From positions 62,001-126,000 of the forward strand of contig NZ_FWXN01000012.1 of the NCBI RefSeq assembly GCF_900176385.1: DNA of 64,000 nt. Direction: 5' to 3'. Below, piece by piece: positions 24,846-34,170 of this stretch. Every line of letters begins with the position of its first letter. Position 1 is the stretch's first letter. A program made the position numbers and the translations under genes. The notes beneath the pieces were generated by a model. It ran no database searches. It saw only the letters and a list, made by a program, of their open reading frames with translations, and was not told the DNA's origin. This DNA comes from Janibacter indicus. GTDB lineage: Bacteria > Actinomycetota > Actinomycetes > Actinomycetales > Dermatophilaceae.

Positions 24846-25754
24846 ATGACCAACTTCACCACCCGCGCCTCCGCGGGCGCCGCCCTCGTCACCGGGCTCG
24901 GCCTGATGGGGGTCGCCACCGCGGCGCCCGCCTCGGCGGAGGTCACCGGCAGCCTCGAGTACACCTGCGAGGAGGTCGGGCAGAACATCCAGTTCACCGA
25001 CCCGTGGACCGTCGACCTGACCCTCGACGTGCCGGAGGCCGTCGAGCAGGGCGAGACGATCCCGGCCGGCGCCGTCACCGCGACCGTCACCCCCGGCGCC
25101 GACGCAACGGAGACGATGCAGGGCCTGGGCGTGACCTCCCTCGAGGGCACGGCCGAGACGACCTACACCTTCGGCGAAGGGGGGACCGCCCGCGACGTGG
25201 CCCTCACCGTCCCGAAGACGGACGTGCCCGCCACCGGCACCGTCTCGGTGGACGCCACCGGCGAGAGCACGGAGGAGACCGCCCCGGCCGAGGACGTCAA
25301 CGTCCCGATCACGGCCGGCGACTTCACCGCCCAGCTCGAGAACCAGGACGGCTTCATCTTCCAGATCGAGTGCACCGCTCCCGAGGACGCGACGGTCGGC
25401 ACCGTCGCCGTCGGCGACGCGGAGCCGCCCGCCGAGGAGCCCGAGGAGCCGGCCGAGCCGGAGGAGCCGAGCGACCCGCCGGCCGAGCCGGAGGAGCCGA
25501 GCGACCCGCCGGCCGACGACACCGAGGAGCCGCCCGCCGACGACACCGGCTCCGGTGACGACGCCGGCGACGACGCGGGCGCCGGGTCCGGCGACGCCGG
25601 TGAGCCCGAGGTGCCCGGTGTGGTGCAGACCGACGGCGTCACCGCCGGGTCGGCACTGACGAGCCCCACGGCCATCGCTCTCGGCGGGCTCCTGCTCGCC
25701 GGTGCCGGCGCCTCGACCGTGGTCGTCGCGCGCCGCAAGGCCGCGCAGCACTGA
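24846..25754 (+). CDS. Cell-surface protein A with C-terminal anchor, paralogue of B
   Basis: Secreted protein of 302 residues. A signal peptide ends near ATAAPASA, then comes a beta-rich domain with two Cys (YTCEEVG, IECTAPEDATVGTV), then a Pro/Glu/Asp-rich linker with a 10-residue tandem repeat (AEPEEPSDPP twice, a 30-bp DNA repeat at 25451-25510). The C-terminus has PEVPGVVQTDG, a helix (ALGGLLLAGAGASTVVVA) and RRKAAQH: a sorting-signal layout without LPXTG or LAXTG. Protein B has the same layout. The ATG at 24846 matches the start of B and has GGGGA upstream. The domain may be DUF6801-like, which I cannot verify. Confidence 0.85.
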   Translation: MTNFTTRASAGAALVTGLGLMGVATAAPASAEVTGSLEYTCEEVGQNIQFTDPWTVDLTLDVPEAVEQGETIPAGAVTATVTPGADATETMQGLGVTSLEGTAETTYTFGEGGTARDVALTVPKTDVPATGTVSVDATGESTEETAPAEDVNVPITAGDFTAQLENQDGFIFQIECTAPEDATVGTVAVGDAEPPAEEPEEPAEPEEPSDPPAEPEEPSDPPADDTEEPPADDTGSGDDAGDDAGAGSGDAGEPEVPGVVQTDGVTAGSALTSPTAIALGGLLLAGAGASTVVVARRKAAQH

Positions 25755-25777
25755 CCGCGCTCCACGCGTCTGACGCA

Positions 25778-25804
25778 GCGCCCCGGGGAGGCTCCCCGGG
25801 GCGC
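25778..25804. terminator. Terminator after surface protein A
   Basis: GCGCCCCGGGGA, 3-base loop, TCCCCGGGGCGC: a perfect 12-bp stem followed by TTCG. Strong intrinsic-type hairpin without a U-run, as is usual at this G+C content. Confidence 0.75.
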
Positions 25805-25901
25805 TTCGCCGTCGTCCGAGGACCTCGACTCCGCCCCTCGCGCCCGCCTTTCTGGCCGCCCCTGCCCTGTGACCGGTCGGTGATACGTGGCTGGGAAAGG
25901 G

Positions 25902-25930
25902 TTGTGAGGGCTCTCAGCGGCCGGTAAGTT
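25902..25930 (+). promoter_or_regulatory. Promoter of surface protein B
   Basis: TTGTGA (25902-25907), 17-bp spacer, TAAGTT (25925-25930). The remaining leader has a small hairpin (GGTGC CTC GCACC, about 25941-25953) and the ribosome site GGGGAGAG before the ATG at 25985. The rest of the 230-bp gap holds only the terminator of gene A. Confidence 0.55.
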
Positions 25931-25984
25931 TCGGCGGGAAGGTGCCTCGCACCGGGGGCATCACGACTAGGGGAGAGAACTCAC

Positions 25985-27391
25985 ATGGCCAAGCGCCTCA
26001 CCGCCCGCCTGTCCGCGGGTGCCGCACTCGTCACGGGACTGGGGTTGGCCGGCATCGCCGTCAGCGTCCCGGCCAATGCCGACGTCACAGGGGAGCTCGC
26101 ATACAGCTGCGCAGTCTCGGACCTGGGGATCCAGTTCGAGGACCCGTGGAAGGTCGCCTTCACCCTCGGCGTCGACGAGACCTACGAGCAGGGAGCCGCT
26201 GTCACGGCGCCAAGCATCACGGCCGAAGTTACCCCGGGTGCCGATGCGCACGAGCGCATGCGCAGCCTCAACATCAAGTCCCTGGAGGGCACCGCCGACG
26301 CCAAGTACGCCTTCGGCGACACCGAGCGCAACTCCACGTTGAGTGTCGCCAAGGTTGACGTGCCGACCACGGGTGACGTCACGGTCGTCGCCACCGGCGC
26401 AGGTGCTGACGAGGTCGCCCCCATGGAGGACACCGAGCTCGACATCACCGCCGGCGACTTCACCGCGGCGCTCACGACCGACACAGGCTTCGTCCTCAAT
26501 CTCGCGTGCACCGCTCCCGCTGACGCAACCGTCGGCACGATCACCGTCGGCGACGCCACCTCCGAGCCCACCACCTCCGAGCCCACCACCTCCGAGCCGA
26601 CGACCTCGGAGCCGACGACCTCGGAGCCGACGACCTCCGAGCCCACCACCTCGGAGCCGACGACCTCCGAGCCGACCACGACGTCCGAGCCGACCTCGAC
26701 CTCCACCACGACGTCCGAGCCGACCTCGACGACCACGTCCGAGCCGACCTCGACGACCACGTCCGAGCCGTCCGCCACCTCCACGACGTCGGCGCCCTCG
26801 TCCACCTCGTCCTCCACGACGGCGGCCCCCGAGGTCAACGACTGGTTCATCGAGCCCGACAGCCTCCCGATCACCGAGGACGGCAAGAGCTTCACGGTCG
26901 AGGGCACCGCTGACCAGGACGGCGTGATCAGCGTCCTCCTGCTCGACGGCGACAAGAACGTCCTGCGCACCATCGAGTGGAATGTCTCCGAGGGGTCCAA
27001 CACCCGCGACTTCCCCTTCGCCGAGGGCACTGACTACGTCCGCCTCGTCTCCGAGGACTGCATCGACGCCAACGGCAACGACGGCTCGGTCGCCGGCGGC
27101 TGCAATGTCGAGTACTACGCCCCGTGGGTCAACCCCGACGACAACGGCGGCTCCACCACGAGCCCCGGTGACGACAAGGGCGACGGCAAGGGCAACAACG
27201 ACGGCAAGGGTGACGACAACGGCTCAAAGGGTCCCGAGACCCCGGGCGTCGTCCAGACCGACGGCTTCCAGCGAGTCCAGGAGCCGGCCGGCACCAACAG
27301 CGCCGCGTTCCTCCTCGGTGGGGCCCTCCTCGCCGGCGCCGGCGCCGGCACGCTCGTCCTGGCGCGTCGCCGCCAGAGCGCCCAGCACTGA
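25985..27391 (+). CDS. Cell-surface protein B with Thr/Ser-rich stalk and C-terminal anchor
   Basis: Secreted protein of 468 residues and paralogue of A. The N-terminal domain is alignable through its length (TGELAYSCAVSDLG, LACTAPADATVGTITVGDA). After it come about 75 residues of TSEPT and TTSEPTST repeats, a likely glycosylated wall-spanning stalk, then a second beta domain (EVNDWFIEPDSLPITEDGKS, with a Cys pair VSEDCIDANG/AGGCNVEYYAPWV), a Gly/Asp/Lys linker, PETPGVVQTDG, a helix (LLGGALLAGAGAGTLVLA) and RRRQSAQH. The second domain is absent from A. The sortase gene follows 156 bases later. Confidence 0.86.
   Translation: MAKRLTARLSAGAALVTGLGLAGIAVSVPANADVTGELAYSCAVSDLGIQFEDPWKVAFTLGVDETYEQGAAVTAPSITAEVTPGADAHERMRSLNIKSLEGTADAKYAFGDTERNSTLSVAKVDVPTTGDVTVVATGAGADEVAPMEDTELDITAGDFTAALTTDTGFVLNLACTAPADATVGTITVGDATSEPTTSEPTTSEPTTSEPTTSEPTTSEPTTSEPTTSEPTTTSEPTSTSTTTSEPTSTTTSEPTSTTTSEPSATSTTSAPSSTSSSTTAAPEVNDWFIEPDSLPITEDGKSFTVEGTADQDGVISVLLLDGDKNVLRTIEWNVSEGSNTRDFPFAEGTDYVRLVSEDCIDANGNDGSVAGGCNVEYYAPWVNPDDNGGSTTSPGDDKGDGKGNNDGKGDDNGSKGPETPGVVQTDGFQRVQEPAGTNSAAFLLGGALLAGAGAGTLVLARRRQSAQH
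26558..26769 (+). repeat. 15-bp coding minisatellite in gene B
   Basis: Units of the form ACC TCC GAG CCC ACC (Thr-Ser-Glu-Pro-Thr) repeat about eight times and then decay into TTSEPTST units. Units alternate between near-identical DNA variants (gagcccacc, gagccgacg), so length change by slippage or recombination would keep the frame. Confidence 0.85.
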
Positions 27392-27398
27392 GGCACCA

Positions 27399-27436
27399 TC
27401 ACTGACCTGAGTCAGTGACAGACGGCACGGGCCGTC
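27399..27436. terminator. Two hairpins after surface protein B
   Basis: TCACTGAC-CTGA-GTCAGTGA (27399-27418) and GACGGC-ACGG-GCCGTC (27421-27436). Together they probably end or attenuate transcription before the sortase gene. Confidence 0.5.
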
Positions 27437-27547
27437 GGGTCGGGATCCACTTCCCACCCGGCGGCCCGTACCGTTGTCCCCAGGGGGAACTCCGTGTGCC
27501 CCCCGGACGTTGACCTCGACAGCCGACACATGACATGGGAGGACCGT

Positions 27548-28339
27548 GTGACGACTCCGCCGACGCGACGACAGAAGTGGCGCGAACGCAAGCAGTACCG
27601 GCGCACGACGTGGCTCATCGCCGCCGCCGTGGCGCTCTTCATCGGGGGTGGCGCAGCCGCTGGTGCCTGGTGGACGCAACGCGACGACGATCCGTCCGCG
27701 CTGCCGGTCGGCACCTATGTCCCGCCGAGCGAGATCACCGAGCCCTCACGCCAGCCGGAGAGCTCGTCCTCGACGAGCCAGCGCTCGAGCTCCTCGTCCT
27801 CCTCGTCGAGCCCCTCCGCCGCAGCACAGCGCAGCGACGCCTCACCCTCGAGCGAGCAGGGCTCTGTGGAGGCGCCGGCCGGCAGCCCCACACGCGTGCA
27901 GGTTCGCTCCGGCGGTCGCGACATCGTCGACGCCAGCCTCGAGGCGACGCTGCTCGACTCCGAAAAGGTGCTGGCTCCCCCCTTCGGCACCGCGGGCTGG
28001 TACGCCGAGCCGGGCTGGCCCAAACCGGGCTATCAGGGCGCGAGCATCCTCGTCGGCCACATCAACCACGGCAGCAACCCCGACGTCTTCTGGAACCTGC
28101 CCCGAGTCAAGATCGGCGACGTCGTCACCGTCACCTACGGGTCGGGTCGGACCGTGAAGTTCAAGATCACCAAGTCGGAGCCCGCCTCGAAGAAGGGCGT
28201 GCCGCAGGACGACTCGATCTGGGACTGGGACAACCCCAACCCTGTGCTGCGCCTGATCACCTGTGACCCGGAGACCCCGATCAACCAGGGCCACTACGAG
28301 GGCAACTGGGTGGTGTGGGCCGACCAGATGGTCAGCTGA
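27548..28339 (+). CDS. Class F-like sortase
   Basis: Membrane-anchored transpeptidase of 263 residues. One helix (about 22-40) is followed by a Ser/Pro/Glu linker and the sortase beta-barrel from about 115. His171 is in ASILVGHINHG, and DVFWNLPRVKIGD and LRLITCDPETP (Cys239) fit class F. After the Cys, class F enzymes as I recall read HYRDN with the catalytic Arg; here it is HYEGNWVVWA, with Glu251. The start is GTG at 27548 with GGAGGA before it. It follows the two surface genes and is presumably their anchoring enzyme. Its end overlaps the DUF3180 gene by 8 bases. Confidence 0.88.
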   Translation: MTTPPTRRQKWRERKQYRRTTWLIAAAVALFIGGGAAAGAWWTQRDDDPSALPVGTYVPPSEITEPSRQPESSSSTSQRSSSSSSSSSPSAAAQRSDASPSSEQGSVEAPAGSPTRVQVRSGGRDIVDASLEATLLDSEKVLAPPFGTAGWYAEPGWPKPGYQGASILVGHINHGSNPDVFWNLPRVKIGDVVTVTYGSGRTVKFKITKSEPASKKGVPQDDSIWDWDNPNPVLRLITCDPETPINQGHYEGNWVVWADQMVS

Positions 28340-28805
28340 GCGAAGAGCCCTCCGACTCCTCGTCGTCATCGTCGTCGACGCGACACCACCACTGCACGAC
28401 CATGCCGGCTGCGAGGAGGGCGATCGCCCCGAGGCCCGCCACCGACCAGGCCAGCGCGAGCTCACCGCGCCCCGCATAGCCGATGTCCGGTGCCAGGGCG
28501 AGGGCCTGACCGAGGTAGAGACCGGCGACGACGGCGCCCGTGATGGCGCTGGCCTGGGCCAGCCGCAGGATCCGCTCGGCGACGATCGGGCCGACGTGGG
28601 CGCGACCGTGGCGCATCCGCCACATGCGGCGCCCCGTCACGACGACGACGGCGGCCATGCCGAGCAGCAGCACACCGGTGAACCACCCGACCCGCAGCGG
28701 GGAGTGGCCACCGGAGATCCACCAGCGGCCGAAGCCCCAGCTGAGGACGCCGGCGACCGCGAGGACCCCCAGGACGGTCGGCAGGCGCAGTCCGCGATCG
28801 AGCAT
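28332..28805 (-). CDS. DUF3180-type membrane protein
   Basis: 157 residues with four predicted membrane helices and an acidic C-terminus (DDDDDEESEG). The ATG shares a base with the folBK stop (TGATG), so it is the last gene of the ftsH-folE-folP-folBK run. Proteins of this kind regularly follow folK in actinobacteria; their function is not known to me. Confidence 0.8.
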   Translation of the reverse strand: MLDRGLRLPTVLGVLAVAGVLSWGFGRWWISGGHSPLRVGWFTGVLLLGMAAVVVVTGRRMWRMRHGRAHVGPIVAERILRLAQASAITGAVVAGLYLGQALALAPDIGYAGRGELALAWSVAGLGAIALLAAGMVVQWWCRVDDDDDEESEGSSLS

Positions 28806-29659
28806 CACAGGTCCTCGATGTCGTCGGTGTCGACCTCGGCGAGCAGGTCGGCGACCCGACGGGTCGCGCCGCCGACGCGCAGGACAGCCTCCGGGTCGAC
28901 GCGCGACCACGGCTGCAGGACGAAGCCCCGCTCGTGCGCGCGCGGGTGCGGCAGGGTCAGCTCGGGAGCATCGCTCACGACGTCGCTGCCGTCGCGGGGG
29001 TCGCCGTACTGCACGAGGTCGAGGTCGAGCGTGCGCGCGCCCCACCGGACCTCGCGGACCCGCCCGTGCCGGGCCTCGACGGCATGGAGTCGCGCGAGCA
29101 GCTTGCCCGGCGACAACGACGTCGTGGCGACGAGCACGGAGTTGGTGTAGCGCGGCTGGTCCGGGCCCCCGACCGGCTCCGTCGTGACGAAGGGAGCCCG
29201 CCGCACCCCGTGCACGGCGTCGCCGAGGTCGTCGACGGCGGCCTGCAGGGTGCGGGCGGCGTCGCCGAGGTTGGCGCCCAGGGCGATGACGACCGGCACC
29301 TCGCGACGACGGTGGACGCTCACGCTGACGTCCCCGAAGGGCACTCCGACCGGCGCGGACGGCTTGTGGACGGTGACGTCGACGGCCCGCACGACCGGGC
29401 GTGCGAGCGCGTCACCGGCGATCTGCTCGGCCAGGGACTCGATGAGGTCGAGCGAGGGACCCTCGATCCGGGCGACGACGTCGGCACCGACCTCGGCGTA
29501 GCTGACCGTGCGGTCGAGGTCATCACTGGCGCCGGCCGGCGCGAGGTCGAGGTGGAGCACGACGTCGACCACGAAGTCCTGCCCGTCGCGCTTCTCGTCA
29601 GGCAGGACGCCGTGGAAGCCGCGGGCGCGCACTCCGAGCAGGCTGATCCGGTCCCTCAC
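28805..29659 (-). CDS. folBK: Bifunctional dihydroneopterin aldolase/HPPK
   Basis: Fusion of two folate enzymes, 284 residues. Residues 1-118 are FolB ([42 protein letters not shown]), which cleaves dihydroneopterin. Residues 120-284 are FolK (VIALGANLGD, EPVGGPDQPRYTN, RWGARTLDLDLVQYG, LPHPRAHERGFVL), which pyrophosphorylates the product. It overlaps folP by 4 bases. Confidence 0.94.
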   Translation of the reverse strand: MRDRISLLGVRARGFHGVLPDEKRDGQDFVVDVVLHLDLAPAGASDDLDRTVSYAEVGADVVARIEGPSLDLIESLAEQIAGDALARPVVRAVDVTVHKPSAPVGVPFGDVSVSVHRRREVPVVIALGANLGDAARTLQAAVDDLGDAVHGVRRAPFVTTEPVGGPDQPRYTNSVLVATTSLSPGKLLARLHAVEARHGRVREVRWGARTLDLDLVQYGDPRDGSDVVSDAPELTLPHPRAHERGFVLQPWSRVDPEAVLRVGGATRRVADLLAEVDTDDIEDL

Positions 29660-30600
29660 TGGTCGCTCCCTGAGGTGCGAGGCCGCCCGCGGCCGAGCCC
29701 ATCCCCTTCGCTCCCTGAGGTGCGAGGCCGCCCGCGGCCGAGCCTCGAAGGGACCTCACCCAGAGCAGCCGCGACGTCGATCGCGTCGACCGTCGCGGTG
29801 ACGTCGTGGACCCGCACGCACCACACCCCGGCGCGGGCGGCACGGGCGCTCGTGGCGGCGGTGACGACGGCACGGGCGTCGAGGGGGCGTTCGTCGCCCT
29901 CGGCCCGCCCGACCTTGCCGAGGAATCCCTTGCGCGAGGTGCCGAGCAGCACCGGCAGCCCGAGGTCGACGACCCGCTCGAGCCCGGCGAGGAGCGCCCA
30001 GTTGTGCTCGGCCGTCTTGGCGAAGCCGATCCCGGGGTCGAGGACGAGCTGCCCGCGCTGCGCCCCCGCGGCGAGCAGCACGTCGACCCGCTCGAGGAGC
30101 TCGGCGCACACCTCGGCGACGACGTCGTCGTAGTGCGCCCGCGTCTGCATGTCGTGGGCGTGCCCGCGCCAGTGCATGACGACGAAGGGAGCCCCGCTCT
30201 CGGCGACGAGGGCCGGCATCTGGGGGTCGGCCAGTCCGCCGCTCACGTCGTTGATGATCGCGCCACCGACGGCGAGGGCCTCCCGGGCCACCTCGGCACG
30301 CATCGTGTCGACGGAGACGACGACACCCTCGGCGGCCAGGGCCTCGACGACCGGCACCACGCGGCGCAGCTCCTCGTCGAGGGAGGGGCGGGTCGCGCCG
30401 GGGCGGGTGGACTCACCACCGACGTCGACGACGAGCGCCCCCTCGGCGACGAGTGCCCGGGCGTGGGCCAGGGCCGCATCGGTCTCGATCCACCGGCCGC
30501 CGTCGCTGAAGGAGTCGGGCGTGACGTTGACGACGCCCATGACGACCGGGCCCGGCCGGTCAGCGGCCGCCGCGAGGTGCGCGAGGACCGGGTGGGTCAC
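29656..30600 (-). CDS. folP: Dihydropteroate synthase with a repeat-encoded tail
   Basis: Condenses the pterin pyrophosphate with p-aminobenzoate, the target of sulfonamides. Family signatures are [44 protein letters not shown] and [14 protein letters not shown] at 30600 overlaps the folE stop (GTGA); 314 residues. The last 30 or so residues ([11 protein letters not shown] twice, 15-residue period) are not part of the enzyme and are translated from two copies of an intergenic-type repeat that has entered the 3' end of the gene. Confidence 0.94.
   Translation of the reverse strand: MTHPVLAHLAAAADRPGPVVMGVVNVTPDSFSDGGRWIETDAALAHARALVAEGALVVDVGGESTRPGATRPSLDEELRRVVPVVEALAAEGVVVSVDTMRAEVAREALAVGGAIINDVSGGLADPQMPALVAESGAPFVVMHWRGHAHDMQTRAHYDDVVAEVCAELLERVDVLLAAGAQRGQLVLDPGIGFAKTAEHNWALLAGLERVVDLGLPVLLGTSRKGFLGKVGRAEGDERPLDARAVVTAATSARAARAGVWCVRVHDVTATVDAIDVAAALGEVPSRLGRGRPRTSGSEGDGLGRGRPRTSGSDQ
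29664..29753. repeat. CTCCCTGAG-type repeat, two units, inside folP 3' end
   Basis: CGCTCCCTGAGGTGCGAGGC starts at 29664 and again at 29709, a 45-bp period, with the palindromic core CCGCCCGCGG; the second unit ends in CCTCGAAGGGA. A related element is at 58182-58241. Confidence 0.85.
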
Positions 30601-31172
30601 CGGGCGGCCCCGGTGAGCAGAGCCATCGCCTCGGCGCGGGTCGTCGCGTCGCGCAGCTGGCCGCGCACGGCGGAGGTGATGGTCGTCGCGCCGGGCTTGC
30701 GCACCCCACGCATCGACATGCACAGGTGCTCGGCCTCGACGACGACGATGACGCCACCGACGTCGAGGTGCTCGACGAGTGCGTCGGCGACCTGCGTGGT
30801 GAGTCGCTCCTGCACCTGGGGCCGCTTGGCGAAGAGGTCGACGAGACGCGCGATCTTCGACAGGCCGGTCACCTTGCCGCTGCTGCCGGGCAGGTAGCCC
30901 ACGTGGGCGACGCCGTGGAAGGGCACGAGATGGTGCTCGCAGGTCGAGTACAGCGGGATGTCACGGACGATCACGAGCTCGCCGTGGTCGATGTCGAAGG
31001 TCGTCGCGAGCAGCTCGGCGGGGTCCACGTGCAGCCCGGAGAAGACCTCGGCGTAGGCGCGCGCCACCCGACCCGGGGTGTCGACGAGACCGTCGCGGTC
31101 GGGGTCCTCTCCCACCGCGAGCAGGATCTCGCGGACGGCTGCCTCGATGCGCGGCAGGTCGACGTCGGTCAT
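30597..31172 (-). CDS. folE: GTP cyclohydrolase I
   Basis: First enzyme of folate synthesis, 191 residues; opens GTP to dihydroneopterin triphosphate. Zinc ligands are Cys78 and His81 in [11 protein letters not shown] and the Cys in [29 protein letters not shown] is also characteristic. It starts three bases after the ftsH stop and overlaps folP. Confidence 0.96.
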   Translation of the reverse strand: MTDVDLPRIEAAVREILLAVGEDPDRDGLVDTPGRVARAYAEVFSGLHVDPAELLATTFDIDHGELVIVRDIPLYSTCEHHLVPFHGVAHVGYLPGSSGKVTGLSKIARLVDLFAKRPQVQERLTTQVADALVEHLDVGGVIVVVEAEHLCMSMRGVRKPGATTITSAVRGQLRDATTRAEAMALLTGAAR

Positions 31173-31175
31173 GGC

Positions 31176-33320
31176 TCAGGCGGGCCCGTCGCCGTCCGCG
31201 CGGTCGGCCGGCGGCGCCTGACGGATCTCGGTCGTCGGGTCCTCGGCATAGGGGCTCGCGCCCTCCTGGGCCGCCCGGTCGATCGCGTCGGTCACCCGAG
31301 CGTCACCCTGGCTCGCCTCACCGTGCGCTGCCTCGCGCTCGACGCTCGAGGGCACCGTCACCGGGGCGCCCTGCTCGGCCTCGCGCTTGCGCACGGCCTC
31401 CTGCTCCGCGGGGGTGAGCACCGGCGGGATCGTCGAGATCGTGCGGTGCTCGCTGCTCAGCCACGTCGGGCGGACCGGGCGCTTGCGCACGTCGGCGAAG
31501 ATCTCGGCGAGCTCCTTGGCGTTGAGCGTCTCGTGCTCGAGCAGCTCGAGGACGAGGCGGTCGAGGATGTCGCGGTTGTCGTTGAGCGCGTGCCAGGCCT
31601 CGTCGTGGGCGTCCTCGATGAAGCGGCGCACCTCCTCGTCGACGATGGCGGCGATGTTCTCGGAGTAGTCGCGCTGGTGGCCCATGTCGCGGCCGAGGAA
31701 GACCTCGCCCTGGGACTGGCCGAGCTTGACCGCGCCGATGCGCTCGCTCATGCCGAACTCGGTGACCATCTTGCGGGCCATCGACGTCGCCTTCTCGATG
31801 TCGTTGGACGCACCGGTCGACGGGTCGTGGAAGATGATCTCCTCCGCGACGCGGCCACCGAGGGCGTAGGCGAGCTGGTCGAGGATCTCGTTGCGGGTCG
31901 TCGAGTACTTGTCGTCGACGGGCAGCACCATCGTGTAGCCGAGGGCCCGGCCACGCGGCAGGATCGTGATCTTGGTGACCGGGTCGGTGTGGTTCATCGC
32001 CGCGGCGACGAGCGCGTGCCCGCCCTCGTGGTAGGCGGTGATCTTGCGCTCCTGCGCGCTCATGATCCGGGTGCGCTTCTGCGGGCCGGCGATGACCCGG
32101 TCGATGGCCTCGTCGAGGATCGCGTCGTCGATGAACTGCTTGTCCGAGCGCGCGGTGAGCAGCGCCGCCTCGTTGAGCACGTTGGCCAGGTCGGCACCGG
32201 TCATGCCCGGGGTACGGCGGGCGACGGCGAGCAGGTCGACACCGGGAGCCATCGGCTTGCCGGCGGCGTGCACCTCGAGGATGCGGTGCCGGCCGAGCAT
32301 GTCGGGATTCTCGACGGCGATCTGGCGGTCGAAGCGGCCCGGGCGCAGCAGCGCCGGGTCGAGGATGTCGGGGCGGTTGGTCGCCGCGATGAGGATGACA
32401 TTGGTCTTGACGTCGAAGCCGTCCATCTCGACGAGCAGCTGGTTGAGCGTCTGCTCGCGCTCGTCGTGACCACCGCCGAGACCGGCGCCACGGTGACGAC
32501 CGACGGCGTCGATCTCGTCGACGAAGATGATCGCCGGCTGGTTGGCCTTGGCCTGCTCGAAGAGGTCGCGCACCCGGCTGGCACCGACACCGACGAACAT
32601 CTCGACGAAGTCCGAGCCGGAGATCGAGTAGAAGGGCACGCCCGCCTCGCCGGCCACGGCGCGCGCGAGCAGCGTCTTACCGGTACCGGGCTGGCCGTAG
32701 AGCAGCACGCCCTTGGGGATCTTGGCGCCGACGGCGAGGAACTTGCCGGAGTCGCGCAGGAACTCGACGATCTCGTGCAGCTCCTCGACCGCCTCGTCGG
32801 CACCGGCGACGTCGGCGAAGGTCACCTTGGGGGTGTCCTTGGTCGCGAGCTTGGCCTTGGACTTGCCGAACTGCATGACCTTGGAGCCGCCGCCCTGGGC
32901 CTGGCTGATGATGAACCAGAAGAGGGCGACGAGCAGCAGGAGCGGCAGGAGCGAGAGCAGCAGGCTCGACCACACGCTCGGGGTCTCGACGGTGTCGTTC
33001 TGCACGCCGTCGACGTTGTCCTCGACGATGTCGAGCATGTGCGAGGCGCGGGCGTCGATGAACTCGGTCTCGACCTTGTCGGCGTCCTTGACCGCCTCGC
33101 CGTCGGAGTAGGTCTCGCCCTCCTTGAGGTCGAGCTGCAGCAGGTTGTCGGTCGTGAAGTGGGCCTTGTCCACCTTGCCGTCGGTGACGAGCTTTTCGGC
33201 GGCGGAGGTGTCCACCCGCGCGTAGTCCCCGCCACCACGGGTGGTGAACATCAGGACGAAGACTGCGATGAGCAGCAGCGCCCAGAAGGCGGGGGCACGG
33301 AAGATCTTCTTGGCGTTCAT
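31176..33320 (-). CDS. ftsH: ATP-dependent zinc metalloprotease FtsH
   Basis: Membrane AAA+ protease, 714 residues, that degrades membrane and regulatory proteins. Two N-terminal helices (about 8-26 and 118-138) flank an extracytoplasmic domain. The AAA module has Walker A at 209-216 reading GQPGTGKT, where Pro is usual in place of Gln, Walker [12 protein letters not shown], the pore loop [10 protein letters not shown], and the SRH region [19 protein letters not shown]. The zinc site is [10 protein letters not shown], HExxH kept with Gly for the usual Ala. A 90-residue low-complexity tail follows. The order hpt-ftsH-folE is typical of actinobacteria. Confidence 0.96.
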   Translation of the reverse strand: MNAKKIFRAPAFWALLLIAVFVLMFTTRGGGDYARVDTSAAEKLVTDGKVDKAHFTTDNLLQLDLKEGETYSDGEAVKDADKVETEFIDARASHMLDIVEDNVDGVQNDTVETPSVWSSLLLSLLPLLLLVALFWFIISQAQGGGSKVMQFGKSKAKLATKDTPKVTFADVAGADEAVEELHEIVEFLRDSGKFLAVGAKIPKGVLLYGQPGTGKTLLARAVAGEAGVPFYSISGSDFVEMFVGVGASRVRDLFEQAKANQPAIIFVDEIDAVGRHRGAGLGGGHDEREQTLNQLLVEMDGFDVKTNVILIAATNRPDILDPALLRPGRFDRQIAVENPDMLGRHRILEVHAAGKPMAPGVDLLAVARRTPGMTGADLANVLNEAALLTARSDKQFIDDAILDEAIDRVIAGPQKRTRIMSAQERKITAYHEGGHALVAAAMNHTDPVTKITILPRGRALGYTMVLPVDDKYSTTRNEILDQLAYALGGRVAEEIIFHDPSTGASNDIEKATSMARKMVTEFGMSERIGAVKLGQSQGEVFLGRDMGHQRDYSENIAAIVDEEVRRFIEDAHDEAWHALNDNRDILDRLVLELLEHETLNAKELAEIFADVRKRPVRPTWLSSEHRTISTIPPVLTPAEQEAVRKREAEQGAPVTVPSSVEREAAHGEASQGDARVTDAIDRAAQEGASPYAEDPTTEIRQAPPADRADGDGPA

Positions 33321-33470
33321 ACGGGTACGGGGGCTTCCCGGACTTCCTGACTCGACGACGTGGCGGCCACCGGCAGGGCCGGGGCAATCAGGACGAAACT
33401 ACCTGACCGCCGCCCACCAGCGGCTATCTGGCCAACGACCACCCATCCCCCGGTGTTCCCGGCCCCTCCC

Positions 33471-33580
33471 GGTGGTCGAGCTTCGAGGAGCGCAGCGACG
33501 CATCGGTGGTCGAGCTGCGAGGAGCGCAGCGACACATCGGTGGTCGAGGTGCGAGGAGCGCAGCGACGAGCCTCGAGACC
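33471..33580. repeat. GGTCGAG-type intergenic repeat, three tandem units
   Basis: GGTGGTCGAGCTTCGAGGAG begins at 33471, with related starts at 33505 and 33539: a 34-bp period. Only the last unit carries the closing arm GAGCCTCGAGACC, which pairs with GGTCGAGG. The 270-bp gap between ftsH and hpt holds this array and no gene. Confidence 0.85.
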
Positions 33581-33590
33581 CCGCGCCCCG

Positions 33591-34142
<552 letters not shown>

Positions 34143-34170
34143 AGCTCTCCTTGCTCGGGTCGGGCGGCTC

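Noticed and set aside
26558-26769. CRISPR or non-coding satellite
   Set aside because: Period 15 bp in frame inside a secreted protein; it is a coding Thr/Ser/Pro stalk.
30726-33350. 874-codon plus-strand open frame
   Set aside because: Antisense of ftsH, Val/Asp/Glu-rich with no recognisable domain.
33471-33580. CRISPR-like array
   Set aside because: The units are contiguous 34-bp direct repeats with no unique spacers and no cas gene is present.
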